Origin: AP-15 sp963795485
GTDB taxonomy: Bacteria > Pseudomonadota > Alphaproteobacteria > ATCC43930 > CGMCC-115725
Reading direction: 5' to 3'
DNA: 64,000 nucleotides
Assembly (NCBI GenBank): GCA_963795485.1
Contig: CAWCIL010000008.1
Span: forward strand, 930,001-994,000
Under the pieces are notes generated by a model that was not told the DNA's origin, did no database searches, and was given only the letters and a program-made list of their open reading frames with translations. The number at the start of each line of letters is the position of its first letter. The stretch's first letter is position 1. Of the stretch, positions 9,295 through 17,691 are shown one piece after another. Position numbers and translations under genes: made by a program.

Positions 9295-10622
9295 GTGGAC
9301 GGCCCGGTTGGCGCAAGGGGGTGAGGGAACAGAATTCGATGCGGTGCGGTTGGAGTCGTGTGTCCGGCCTGTTGTGTCGCGGCGCCCGCCGCTGGCCCAG
9401 ATGGGTTCCGCGATCCACTCCCAAACGGAAAAGTGACCTTGAAGGCCGCCACCCTACACGGGTTTTGCGGATCGTCGGTCCGACCGATCAGCATCTTTTC
9501 CCTTTAAGCCCTGCACCCGCGGCAGACGAGGCTCAGGCGGCGGCCGGCCGCGGCCGGTAGGCCTCCCCGCGCGTCATCATGGCCCACACAATGCGGGCCG
9601 TCTTGTTCGCCAAAGCCACGGCCGCGAGTTTGCGCGGCTTGCGGCTGAGCAGGTTGAGCAGCCATTGAGAGGTGGCGAGCCGGCCGGGTTTGGCATGTTG
9701 GATGACCGCGCTCGCCCCCAGCACCAGCAACTGGCGCAGCCGCTCGTCGCCGGCGCGGCTGATGCCGCCCAGGCGCTGCCGGCCGGCAGTCGAGCATTCG
9801 CGCGGCACCAGCCCGAGCCAGGCTGCGAAATGGCGCGCCGATTTGAACTGCGTCGGGTCAACCCGCAGGGCCAAATTCAATGCTCCGATCGGTCCGATCC
9901 CCGGGATCGCGGCCAGCCGCCGGCTGACCGGATTGGCCTTGTGCTGTTGCATCAGCGTGGTGTCGATCGCTCGCCGCCGCGTCTCGATGCGCTCGACTTC
10001 CTGGCCCAACAGTGCGATCGCCTGCTTCGCCGCCGGCGGCACCGCAGCGTCATCGGCCGCGGCGACCTCGGTCCGCAGCTCGGCCAAGCCCTTCTCGCCG
10101 AGCGGCGCCACCACCCCGATCTCGGCGGCATGGCCGCGCAGCGCATTGACCAGCTGGGTGCGTTGCCGCACCAATAGCTCGCGCACCGACAACAGCATGG
10201 CCGCGGCCTGCTGCTCGGCCGACTTCACCGGCACGCTGGCGATCGACGGCTGCGCCGCGGCGACGCTGATTGCCTCGGCATCGTTGCGGTCGTTCTTGCT
10301 GCGCTTGACAAACGGCCTGACATATTGCGGCGGGATCAGGCGTACGCGGTGGCCGAGTGCTCCCAGCGCGCGCCCCCAGTGATGCGAGCCGCCGCACGCT
10401 TCCAGCGCCACCTCGAGCAGCGGCAGACCTTCGAAAAAACGCAGCAGTTCACGGCGCCGCAGATTGCGCCGCAATACCGCGCGCCCGGCAGCATCAACCC
10501 CATGCAGCGTAAACACCGACTTGGACGTGTCGATGGCAATGCGCGTAATCTCGGTCATGGACGGTCTCCAGTTCGCGTTTTGACGACCGAACTTTGGCAC
10601 CAGATGCCGCGGGGCCGTCCAC
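9295..10622 (-). mobile_element. IS110-family insertion sequence (IS1111-like ends)
   Basis: An intact transposase gene is framed by an 11-bp perfect inverted repeat, GTGGACGGCCC at 9295-9305 and its complement at 10612-10622. IS110 proper lacks inverted repeats, whereas the IS1111 subgroup has short subterminal ones of this size, so these may mark positions close to the ends. The exact ends cannot be fixed without a second copy. No target duplication is expected for this family. Confidence 0.6.
9533..10558 (-). CDS. IS110-family transposase
   Basis: 341 residues, full length. The N-terminal RuvC-like DEDD domain shows D in IAIDTSK, E in ALEACGGSHHW, and the pair in KNDRNDAEAI. The C-terminal transposase_20 domain contains IPGIGPIGALNLA and ARHFAAWLGLVPRE, followed by GGISRAGDERLRQLL with the helix-hairpin-helix and conserved serine region. 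The start at 10558 (MTEITRIAIDTSK) fits the family; the longer frame to 10657 reads non-homologous sequence. This is a site-specific transposase that moves the element as a circular intermediate. It is intact, so the element may be active. Confidence 0.9.
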   Translation of the reverse strand: MTEITRIAIDTSKSVFTLHGVDAAGRAVLRRNLRRRELLRFFEGLPLLEVALEACGGSHHWGRALGALGHRVRLIPPQYVRPFVKRSKNDRNDAEAISVAAAQPSIASVPVKSAEQQAAAMLLSVRELLVRQRTQLVNALRGHAAEIGVVAPLGEKGLAELRTEVAAADDAAVPPAAKQAIALLGQEVERIETRRRAIDTTLMQQHKANPVSRRLAAIPGIGPIGALNLALRVDPTQFKSARHFAAWLGLVPRECSTAGRQRLGGISRAGDERLRQLLVLGASAVIQHAKPGRLATSQWLLNLLSRKPRKLAAVALANKTARIVWAMMTRGEAYRPRPAAA

Positions 10623-10659
10623 CCCAGACGGAAGAGCGGAGCGCATTCGGCCGTCACCG

Positions 10660-10953
10660 TTAGCGGGTTGAGCCGGGCATTTCGGACGGATTGCGGGCCG
10701 CATGGCGGACGGCGTGGATGACGACCTCGTTTCGGTAGCCTGCTAGAAGACCGGATAGGGGTAGGGCGTCGTCGTCCGTCGGATGGCCGGGTCGTTCGTG
10801 CGGCGACCGATTTGCGGATGCAGCAACAGGAGGTCTGTGAGGGCCTGAATGCGGGCCTGAACCCGCCGCGCGCCCTGTGGTGACTGGGCGGCGATGTAAT
10901 TCGAGGATCGTGCTAAGCTCGGCAAGGGCCGGAAGGGTGTAGCGACGCTTCAC
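10660..10953 (-). pseudogene. RelE/ParE-family toxin, frameshifted
   Basis: The GTG start at 10953 overlaps the antitoxin stop in a GTGA. The first residues, KRRYTLPALAELSTIL, are ParE-like. The protein then continues in a second frame (YIAAQSPQGARRVQARI ... HPQIGRRTNDPAIRRTT) and returns to the first frame for the C terminus, EVVIHAVRHAARNPSEM. Two compensating one-base shifts, near 10915 and 10745, are needed to read it. Reconstructed length is about 97 residues, normal for ParE, an mRNA interferase or gyrase-poison fold. Either the toxin is inactivated or the sequence has two errors. No other toxin candidate lies next to the antitoxin. Confidence 0.7.
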
Positions 10954-11180
10954 AGACTGTGCTTGGCCCGCACCGCGCGCAACTGCTCATCGGTCGCAAA
11001 TTCGCCGCGGACGGCCGCTGCTTTTGAGGCGGCGATTGCGGCTTCCTCTTCGGGTGTGAGCGGCACCGGCGGTTCATGATCCGCGCCGATCAGCCGGAGA
11101 ACGACATGGGCGATGTCGTCCTGCATCTCTGCAGGAAGGCGCCCCACCGTTGCAAGTGCTTGTTCCAGAAGTATTGTCAT
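10950..11180 (-). CDS. Antitoxin of a type II toxin-antitoxin pair
   Basis: 76 residues, acidic in the second half (PLTPEEEAAIAASKAAAV ... DEQLRAVRAKHSL). It is placed directly upstream of, and overlapping, a RelE/ParE-type toxin, the classic antitoxin-first order. The ATG at 11180 gives MTILLEQALATVGRLP; an upstream TTG at 11198 is less likely. The C-terminal PLTPEEEAAI...GEFATDEQ pattern is seen in antitoxins paired with ParE-like toxins: it wraps the toxin, while the N-terminal part binds the operator. No obvious operator palindrome was found upstream. It is next to the IS element, suggesting a small acquired island. Confidence 0.7.
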   Translation of the reverse strand: MTILLEQALATVGRLPAEMQDDIAHVVLRLIGADHEPPVPLTPEEEAAIAASKAAAVRGEFATDEQLRAVRAKHSL

Positions 11181-11287
11181 TGGTGTTTCGCCAAACAATT
11201 CACGTACGCGACCTGTGTCTTATGACCCTTCGCGCTGACCCGAAAAGCTGATGCTTTGCCTGCCCTACGCCCTACGCGGTTACGGGC

Positions 11288-12430
11288 CTATTCGCGGGCA
11301 TTGACGACGCCGCTGATCAGGTTGCCGGCGTAGAGGGTGTCGAGGTCGAGGCCGGTCTCGGCCGGCGCCGGCTCGATCGAGGCGATGAGGGCGGCGAGAC
11401 GACGGTCTTCGTCGCGGGCCAGTTGTTCGGCCTCCTCGACCGTGACCGCGGCGAAGCGCAGCGCATCGCCGGGACGGCGGCGGCCGACGAGCGGCAGGTC
11501 GGCGGAGACGACGGTCGCGATCTTGGGGTAGCCGCCGGTCGTCTGGTGGTCGGCGAGCAGCAGGATCGGCTGGCCCGAGCCCGGCACCTGAATGGCGCCG
11601 GTGGCGATCGCGTCGGAAACGATGTCCCAGCCCTGGCGGTGGCGCAGCAGCGGGCCGTCGAGCCGCATGCCCATGCGGTCGGCATTGTTCGAGACGCGGA
11701 ATTCGCCGGCCAGCAACGCCGCCAGCGCCTCGTCGGTAAAATATTCCTGCTGCGGCCCGAGCACGACCCGGATCGGCTGGCCGCCATCGGCGGGAGGCGG
11801 CCGCGGCAGGCGCCGTTCCGGCCGCTCTGCTGCCCGCATGGTCGCCAACGGCACGAGGTCGCCCGCCCGCAAGGCGCGGCCCGCGACGCCGCCGAGCCCG
11901 GCGCGCGCATAGGTCGAGGCGCTGCCGAGCACCAGAGGCACGGCGATGCCGCCTTCGACCGCCAGGTAGGCGCAGACCGACGCATCGCCGAGCCCGATCT
12001 GAAACGCCGTGCCGCGCGCCAGGGTGACGCTCTGCCAGGCCGGCACCCGGCGCCGGGGATCGCCAAGCGAGAGGCTCGCGCCGGGCCCGGCGACCGCGAC
12101 TCTGACGGTGTCGGCGACGATTTCGAAGCTCGCCCCGCGGTAGAGGATTTCGAGCGCCGCCATGCCCGGCGGGTTGCCGACCAGCGCATTGCCGAGGCGC
12201 AGCGACAAACCGTCGAGCGCCCCCGAGACCGGCACGCCCTGCGCCTGATACCCAACCCTGCCGAGATCCTGCACTGTCGAGTGCAGGCCCGGCGTCAGCA
12301 CCCTCAGCCCGGGGCAGGCCAAGGCGGCAAATTCGATCGGGGTCAACACTTTCACCGCAATCTTCTTGTCGCCGTAGCCGGGCTCGTCCGGTGGAGCTTT
12401 AGCCCGCGGACTGGTTCTGGGGCTATCCAT
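11288..12430 (-). CDS. pxpC: 5-oxoprolinase subunit PxpC (KipA-like, biotin-dependent carboxyltransferase-like fold)
   Basis: 380 residues. The family begins with LRVLTPGLHSTVQDLGRVGYQ and contains GVPVSGALDGLSLRLGNALVGN, ALEILYRGASFEI, and later GYPKIATVVSADLPLVG, all diagnostic of the AHS2/KipA domain. With PxpB and PxpA it forms the ATP-dependent 5-oxoprolinase that opens pyroglutamate to glutamate. The start is uncertain: the frame extends to 12430, about 40 residues before the first conserved residue, and a GTG near the VKVLTP segment is possible. It follows PxpB on the same strand after 91 bases. PxpA (LamB/YcsF) is not in the window, so the complex is incomplete here. Confidence 0.88.
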   Translation of the reverse strand: MDSPRTSPRAKAPPDEPGYGDKKIAVKVLTPIEFAALACPGLRVLTPGLHSTVQDLGRVGYQAQGVPVSGALDGLSLRLGNALVGNPPGMAALEILYRGASFEIVADTVRVAVAGPGASLSLGDPRRRVPAWQSVTLARGTAFQIGLGDASVCAYLAVEGGIAVPLVLGSASTYARAGLGGVAGRALRAGDLVPLATMRAAERPERRLPRPPPADGGQPIRVVLGPQQEYFTDEALAALLAGEFRVSNNADRMGMRLDGPLLRHRQGWDIVSDAIATGAIQVPGSGQPILLLADHQTTGGYPKIATVVSADLPLVGRRRPGDALRFAAVTVEEAEQLARDEDRRLAALIASIEPAPAETGLDLDTLYAGNLISGVVNARE

Positions 12431-12521
12431 GCCTGCTTTGGGGCTGGGTCATACCGGGTTGCAAGTCGTGAATGACCGGATCAGGTGCGGTCAAGGGGTG
12501 GCGGAGATCGGGCGAGTGCTC

Positions 12522-13244
12522 TCATGCCCCGAGGGGTTCGCTCTCGGGGTGGTAACGGCCGGTGTCGACGGCATGGCGGACCGCGGCGAAATGGTCGGCG
12601 CCGATCGGGTCGAACCGGACCCTGTCGCCGGGCGTCAGCAGGGCGGGCGGAGTGCGGGCGGCGTCGAAAAAGCGGATCGGGGTCGCCCCGATCAGATGCC
12701 AGCCGCCCGGGCTTTCGTAAGGGTAGATCGCGGTCAGCGAGGTCGCGATCGAGATCGAGCCGGCCGGGACCCGCAGACGCGGATCGGCCCGCCGCGGCAG
12801 TCTGAGCGGCTCGGGGAGGTCCCCAAGATAGGGGAAGCCCGGGAGAAACCCCAGCATGTAGACGCGGTAGCAGGGGGCATGGTGCAGGGCGACGATCTCG
12901 GCCGGGGCGAGGTCGGTCAGGCGCGCCACCGCTTCGAGATCGGGGGCGAACGCGCCCTCATAGCAGACCGGCACTTGCCAGCGCCGGGCCTCGCGATCGG
13001 CGTCCGCGCGCCGGTCGAGAAAGCCCCTGATCGTGCGTTCGAGATCGGCGCGCGAGGTCGCCGACGGATCGTAATGGACCATCAGCGAGCGAAAGGTCGG
13101 CACGGTTTCGACGATGCCCGGCGGCGGCTCGGCCCGCAGCACGGCGTCGAGGCGCAAGACCTCGGCATTGAGGGCATGGTCGACACGGTCGCCGAACTCC
13201 ACCACCAGCGCGCGGTCGCCGGCCGGCAGGAAACGCGCCGGCAT
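12522..13244 (-). CDS. pxpB: 5-oxoprolinase subunit PxpB (KipI-like, AHS1 domain)
   Basis: 240 residues, a typical length. Conserved AHS1 features are RFLPAGDRALVVEFGDRVD at the N terminus, the PVCYEG segment at about residue 110, YMLGFLPGFPYLGDLPE, and the ATSLTAIYPYESPGGWHLIG core with the cyclophilin-like fold. It is the partner of PxpC in pyroglutamate hydrolysis. The gene order PxpB then PxpC on the same strand is the usual one. The gene is intact. It overlaps nothing and is preceded by the exported-protein gene on the same strand, 63 bases away. Confidence 0.9.
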   Translation of the reverse strand: MPARFLPAGDRALVVEFGDRVDHALNAEVLRLDAVLRAEPPPGIVETVPTFRSLMVHYDPSATSRADLERTIRGFLDRRADADREARRWQVPVCYEGAFAPDLEAVARLTDLAPAEIVALHHAPCYRVYMLGFLPGFPYLGDLPEPLRLPRRADPRLRVPAGSISIATSLTAIYPYESPGGWHLIGATPIRFFDAARTPPALLTPGDRVRFDPIGADHFAAVRHAVDTGRYHPESEPLGA

Positions 13245-13307
13245 CAGACTGCGCCGCCGGGCATCGGGCCTGCTGCCGGGGAGCGGCGCCGAGCCGATCC
13301 GGGGCGG

Positions 13308-14036
13308 CTATCGCATCCCCAGCTGGGAAGCGGGAGGGCCGCAGCCGAGGCAGTGGGCCAGCGTAAAAGTGACTTTGCCGCTGTTGTCGTCGACGATGAA
13401 CATGACCGGCACGCCCTGGCTGTCGAGCCAGACGGTGTAGCGGGTGGCGCCTTCGACCTCATATTTTTGGGCGCGAACCGGGGTGCCGTCGATCGTGATC
13501 ACGGCTTCCTGGCCACCGCTGATGCTGACCCGCTCCAACCGGCCGGTGTCGGGCCGCATCATCGTGTGCGAGTCGAGAAAGTTGGCCGACCACGGGTTGG
13601 CCGGGTGGACCGTAGGCGGAGCGGTGATCGTGCCCTGAGGCGATGAGATCACAAACCCGTTGCCTTCCGCCTGGCCGTGGACCACGGTCGACTGGTTCCC
13701 CTTGCTGGTGACGCCTTGAAACGAGACGAGGCGGTTGCCTTGCCAGTGCTCGGTCCGCTCGGCGTTCTCGCTGTAGAGCTGCACCCCCAGCATCTTGACG
13801 ACGAAATGCGCGCGGGTCTGCACAGTGGTCCCGGAATTTGTCGGCTCGATCGTGTTGATGTAGGTTCCGATATCGCCGAAGACCGAATGGGTCACGTTGT
13901 AGGTCAGCTGCATCGGCGCCGCCGCGAGAGCCGGGGCGGAGGCAGCGACGACAGCGAGCAGAGCGGCGATCGCGGCAAACGCCGCGGCCCGGCACAGACC
14001 CCGGCATGTCTGGAAAACGATATTGCCCTCGGTCAT
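13308..14036 (-). CDS. Exported protein, DUF6134-like
   Basis: 242 residues with a long N-terminal signal peptide ending near APALAAAPMQ. The mature part is beta-rich: MQLTYNVTHSVFGDIGTYIN, then TRAHFVVKMLGVQLYSEN, and ANPWSANFLDSHTMMRPDTG. This layout resembles DUF6134/DUF3108 proteins, periplasmic proteins of unknown role. The C terminus has VWLDSQGVPVMFIVDDN, where a modified precursor dianalogue is often found in this family. The start at 14036 is well supported by GGGGGAG a few bases upstream. Function unknown. It is on the same strand as the pxp genes but no link is evident. Confidence 0.6.
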   Translation of the reverse strand: MTEGNIVFQTCRGLCRAAAFAAIAALLAVVAASAPALAAAPMQLTYNVTHSVFGDIGTYINTIEPTNSGTTVQTRAHFVVKMLGVQLYSENAERTEHWQGNRLVSFQGVTSKGNQSTVVHGQAEGNGFVISSPQGTITAPPTVHPANPWSANFLDSHTMMRPDTGRLERVSISGGQEAVITIDGTPVRAQKYEVEGATRYTVWLDSQGVPVMFIVDDNSGKVTFTLAHCLGCGPPASQLGMR

Positions 14037-14269
14037 GATTCTCCCCCAATGGCCGGAGCGGTGCTGCGAGCATACAGCCCTGCCCTTTCCTGTCCAAAGA
14101 AATTATCGAGACAGGCATCTGCATGAACAACGCCTGACGATGTCAACCGTCGCAGAGGATTGCGTTCCGAAGGCGCGGCCGGCGGTGCAGATCGCGACGA
14201 AGACTAGGAATTCGACAAACTGTGCCGTCGAATATTCGGATCAGTGGCGGCGCTACCGCACTGCCGTAC

Positions 14270-15232
14270 TCATTCTTTGGGTCGTCGAGCGTCGGGTCGT
14301 CCAGCGGGCGCGGGCCCATCGCGCACGACCCGGGCGATCTCCTTTTGCCGGTCGAATTCCTGACGCCGGCGCTCGACCTCCGCCATCGACAGGCGCTCGA
14401 TGTTGCAGTAGTCGAGCTTCCACGAGGGGTCGTCGCGCCAGCGCAGCGGCGACTGCACCGTGGTCCGCGCGGCGGGTGCCGCTGAAAGGAGGCGCAGCGC
14501 CAGATCGAGGGTGAAGGTCTGCGAGGCCCGGTCGTTCGGGCGTCCGGCCGCGTTGCCGAGCGGGAAGTCGCTGAACAGAAAGCGCGGCACGCCGACATGT
14601 TCGACGATGTCCTTGGCGCAGCCGATGACGATCGTGGCGATGCCGTTCTCCTCCAAATGCCGGGCGGCCAGGCTCACGGTCTGGTGACACACCGGTCAAT
14701 TGGCGACGAGGATCGCGGCGTCGACCCGGTCGGCACGACACCGCGCCAGCAATTCCGGGCAGTCCCGCTCGATCGTAGCGCGGTGGCTGCGGTTGGTCGG
14801 GACCCCGTGGAAACGCGGCGCCAATTCGCCGATGCCGCCCCGTTCGGCCGAGCGCCGCAATTGCGGCAACGGAAACCAGGTGTTGGGGTCCTCGGCGCTG
14901 GTATGCGCGCGGTCGTAGGCGACATGCGAGATCCGCAGATCGTGGTCGATCGCCGTGTCGCCGGAATAGACCTCGTAGAACTTGGCGGCGGCGTTATAGG
15001 GGGCGCCCGGTCCCTGGTCGCCCTTCCCCTCCTGGTAGGGTGCGGCCGTGGTGACCAGTACCACGCGGCACTGGCCGAGCGGCTTCGTCAACGGGTGAAA
15101 CGGCACCTCGGAATAATGCGCCCAGCGGTACCGCTCGCCATAGCCGAGCGCCTGGTAATAGTCGCCGATCCGCTGCATGTAGGGGACCGGCGCATCGCCA
15201 TCGGGGGCGAAGCCGAATTCCTGTTGGCTCAT
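14270..15232 (-). CDS. GrdB-like selenoprotein (glycine/sarcosine/betaine reductase selenoprotein B family), Sec at in-frame TGA
   Basis: About 320 residues if the TGA at 14698-14696 is read as selenocysteine. The first part starts at MSQQEFGFAPDG (ATG 15232, GGAG five bases upstream) and includes VVLVTTAAPYQEG and DLRISHVAYDRAHT. It reaches DAAILVAN, then TGA, and continues in the same frame with PVCHQTVSLAARHLEENG and PRFLFSDFPLGNAAGRP. The redox motif is therefore U-P-V-C. The downstream part is clearly homologous to the family, which I recall as having Cys or Sec at this point, so the TGA is not a gene end. The family (GrdB-related) uses the Sec/Cys in thiol or selenol redox chemistry; the substrate in aerobic proteobacteria is unknown. 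It is divergent from dapB. The final stop is TGA 14272-14270. Confidence 0.82.
14668..14698 (-). other. Sec TGA codon and candidate bacterial SECIS hairpin
   Basis: The TGA (14698-14696) is followed after 11 bases by CCAG, a 9-base loop ACCGTGAGC, and CTGG. The spacing equals the 11 bases seen in the second selenoprotein gene of this window. Only 4 bp of stem are visible, so the hairpin is weak by eye. An alternative GGTG-TGT-CACC hairpin lies closer to the codon. Confidence 0.35.
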
Positions 15233-15496
15233 CTCAACTCCGTCTTCCGGCTCCGGGACCGGTCGTCTGATTGCGGCGCAGACGCTCAAAGCGGGACAAT
15301 CCCTCGGCCGCGGATCGCCGGCAACTGGTTTCGCCGGCAACCCCGGGCGCCCATGGAAAGCGTGGTTGCACGGTTCTTCGGGAGATTGGGGCCGCTCCCG
15401 CTGACGGGGCCGCCGAGCGTCGCGCGCATGGCTGGCGCTTGTCTTTTGCCGGGCGATCGGTAACCGTTCCGATCTCGTTAGCGCGGGAGGCGGAGC

Positions 15497-16303
15497 ATGG
15501 CCAAGATCAAGATGGGCGTCGTCGGCTGCGGCGGCCGGATGGGCAGGATGCTGGTCGCCGAGATCGCCGCGACCGAGGGCTGCACCGTCGCCGGGGGCAG
15601 CGAGGCCCCCGGCAGCGGCTATGTCAACCAGGACATCGGCGAGCTCGCCGCGATCGGGCGGATCGGCATCCCGGTCGGCGAGGCGGTCGACAAGCTGATC
15701 CGCGACAGCGACGTGGTGCTCGAATTCACCTCGCCCGGCGCCACCGCCGAGCACGCCGCACTCGCCGCCGGCCTCGGCAAGGCGATGGTGATCGGCACCA
15801 CCGGACTGTCGCCGCAGCAGGGCGATATCGTGCGCCAGGCGGCGCGCGACATCCCGATCGTCTGGACGCCCAATATGAGCCTCGGGGTCAACGTGCTGCT
15901 CAGCGTCGTCGAAGAGGCGGCGCGCCGGCTCGGCCCCGATTGGGACATCGAGATCCTCGAGATGCACCACCGCGCCAAGGTCGACGCCCCCTCGGGCACC
16001 GCGCTGGCGCTTGGCCGCGCCGCGGCGGCGGGCCGCCAAGTGGCGCTCGACGAGGTCGAGCAGCGCGCCCGCGACGGCATCACCGGCCCGCGCCAGACCG
16101 GCGACATCGGCTTTGCTGCATTGCGCGGCGGCGACGCGGTGGGCGACCATCACGTGATCTTTGCGGCGAACGGCGAACGCCTCGAATTCATCCATCGCAC
16201 GACCAACCGGGCGGTTTTCGCCAAGGGTGCGGTGCGCGCCGCGCGCTGGGTGGCGGGCCGCCCGCCCGGGCTCTATGGGCTGAAGGAAGTGCTGGGCCTG
16301 TGA
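15497..16303 (+). CDS. dapB: 4-hydroxy-tetrahydrodipicolinate reductase
   Basis: 268 residues, full family length. The N-terminal Rossmann motif is VVGCGGRMGRML. EFTSPGATAEHAA and IGTTGLS mark the cofactor domain, and the catalytic EMHHRAKVDAPSGTAL (His-His and Lys) is complete, followed by GDIGFAALRGGDAVGDHHV. It reduces 4-hydroxy-tetrahydrodipicolinate with NAD(P)H in the diaminopimelate/lysine pathway, in the cytoplasm. The start has a GGAGGCGGAG stretch just upstream. The gene stands alone, divergent from the selenoprotein gene and convergent with the DUF2244 gene. No frameshift. Confidence 0.97.
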   Translation: MAKIKMGVVGCGGRMGRMLVAEIAATEGCTVAGGSEAPGSGYVNQDIGELAAIGRIGIPVGEAVDKLIRDSDVVLEFTSPGATAEHAALAAGLGKAMVIGTTGLSPQQGDIVRQAARDIPIVWTPNMSLGVNVLLSVVEEAARRLGPDWDIEILEMHHRAKVDAPSGTALALGRAAAAGRQVALDEVEQRARDGITGPRQTGDIGFAALRGGDAVGDHHVIFAANGERLEFIHRTTNRAVFAKGAVRAARWVAGRPPGLYGLKEVLGL

Positions 16304-16322
16304 CCGGCCGCGGTCGGCCGCG

Positions 16323-16849
16323 TTATTCCATCGCCGGGTTGAGGGCGCTGCGCCAGCGCGCCAGCGCTTCACGAATCATCGTTGCCAACTCGCGCCGCGT
16401 AGCAGGCGGCAGAAACTCGCCGATTGCCAGGCTGCGGCCGTGCGAGCCGACGAGCAGGCGGTTCGAACTCGTCGGGGCGCTCTTCGAGGATGACGCGCAG
16501 CCAGAACGGCTGAAATCGCCATACCTGCCGCTCACCGCGCACGCTGACCCGCTCGACGGTGAAAGCGTCTCCGGCCAGCCGCAGGGTTTCGCTGCGGCGC
16601 GCGCTGCGGTAGTTCAGGCGAAAGGCGACATAGACGAGCGCGACGTCGAGGCCGAAAAAGCCGAAAACCGGCCACGCGCCGATCGCGACAAAGCCGAGGC
16701 CGAAAGCGAGGCTGACCAGCCCCAGGACCAGCATCAGCAGATGAAAGCCGCGGCGGCGGCAGGCTGCGATGCGGCAGCAGCACGCGCTCGAAAAAGGGGC
16801 GGCCGAAGGGCGTCGGGGGTTCGCCATATCCCAGGCGCGCGGTCATCAT
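16323..16849 (-). CDS. DUF2244 family membrane protein (two frameshifts)
   Basis: Reconstructed length about 174 residues. The N terminus from ATG 16849 reads RPFFERVLLPHRSL in one frame. The core in a second frame reads GFHLLMLVLGLVSLAFGLGFVAIGAWPVFGFFGLDVALVYVAF with two membrane helices, then ETLRLAGDAFTVERV. The C terminus in a third frame is LLVGSHGRSLAIGEFLPPATRREL. These are the ordered conserved parts of DUF2244 (integral membrane proteins of unknown role, often near Nth). Two single-base insertions, near 16780 and near 16470, explain the shifts. It lies 97 bases from, and divergent to, the nth gene, the common neighbourhood. Confidence 0.75.
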
Positions 16850-16946
16850 ACCGCGAACACTAGGGCTTGCCAGGAGTTGGGTAAAGCAGCGGCGAGCGCA
16901 CGTCAGCGTTTGCCGGCCGGAGCTGGGGCCCTTACACTCGGGCGCG

Positions 16947-17691
16947 ATGCGGCCGATGTCGAAACGCGAGGTCCGGGAATTCTATCGGCGGCTGGCCGAG
17001 ACCCGGCCGATCCCGCAGACCGAGCTCGAATTCATCAACCCGTTCACTCTGCTGGTCGCGGTCGTGTTGTCGGCGCAGGCAACCGATGCCGGGGTCAACA
17101 AGGCCACTCCGGCGCTGTTCGCGCTGGCTGACACCCCAGCGAAGATGCTGGTGCTGGGCGAGGAGCGCGTGATCGAGCTGATCCGCACGATCGGGCTCTT
17201 TCGCACCAAGGCGAAAAACGTGGTCGCGCTGAGCCGGATCCTGGTCGAGCGCCACGATGGCGTCGTGCCGCGCGAGCCGCCTGGCCCTCGAAGCGCTGCC
17301 GGGGGTCGGACGCAAGACCGCGAGCGTGGTTTTGAACGTCGCCTTCGGCGAACCGACGATCGCCGTCGACACGCACATCTTTCGGGTCGCCAACCGCACC
17401 GGGCTCGCCCTGGGCAAGACCCCGCTGCAGGTCGAGATGGCGCTCGAAGCCCGCACCCCGCGCCAGTTCAAGTCCTATGCCCATCACTGGCTGATCCTGC
17501 ACGGGCGCTATGTGTGCAAGGCGCGCAAGCCGGAGTGCCCGGTCTGCGTCGTCGCCGAATTATGCCATTACGAGGCCAAGACCGGGCCGGCCGAGCTGAT
17601 AGCGGCGCGGGCGGAAGCGGCGCCACCGGACGCAGCCGAGGCGCCCGGCCCGCTCAGCCCACGACGCGGGCGGCTGCCGCGCCCGCCGTGA
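16947..17691 (+). CDS. nth: Endonuclease III (DNA glycosylase/AP lyase), one frameshift
   Basis: About 247 residues. The N-terminal part includes FINPFTLLVAVVLSAQATDAGVNKATP and IGLFRTKAKNVVAL. The second part, in a shifted frame, has the helix-hairpin-helix LEALPGVGRKTASVVLNVAFG with the catalytic lysine, then VDTHIFRVANRTGLA with the catalytic aspartate. The [4Fe-4S] cluster cysteines are intact at the C terminus with spacing C-x6-C-x2-C-x5-C. The two parts join at VPRDRLALEALPG if one extra base near 17272 is removed. It excises oxidised pyrimidines in base excision repair. The last residues are encoded by the 14-bp repeat region shared with the convergent bactofilin gene. Confidence 0.9.

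Noticed and set aside
12429..13646. Long plus-strand open frame of 405 codons
   Set aside because: It is the shadow of pxpC, pxpB and the exported-protein gene on the minus strand; composition is Arg/Gly/Ala-rich and no domain is present.
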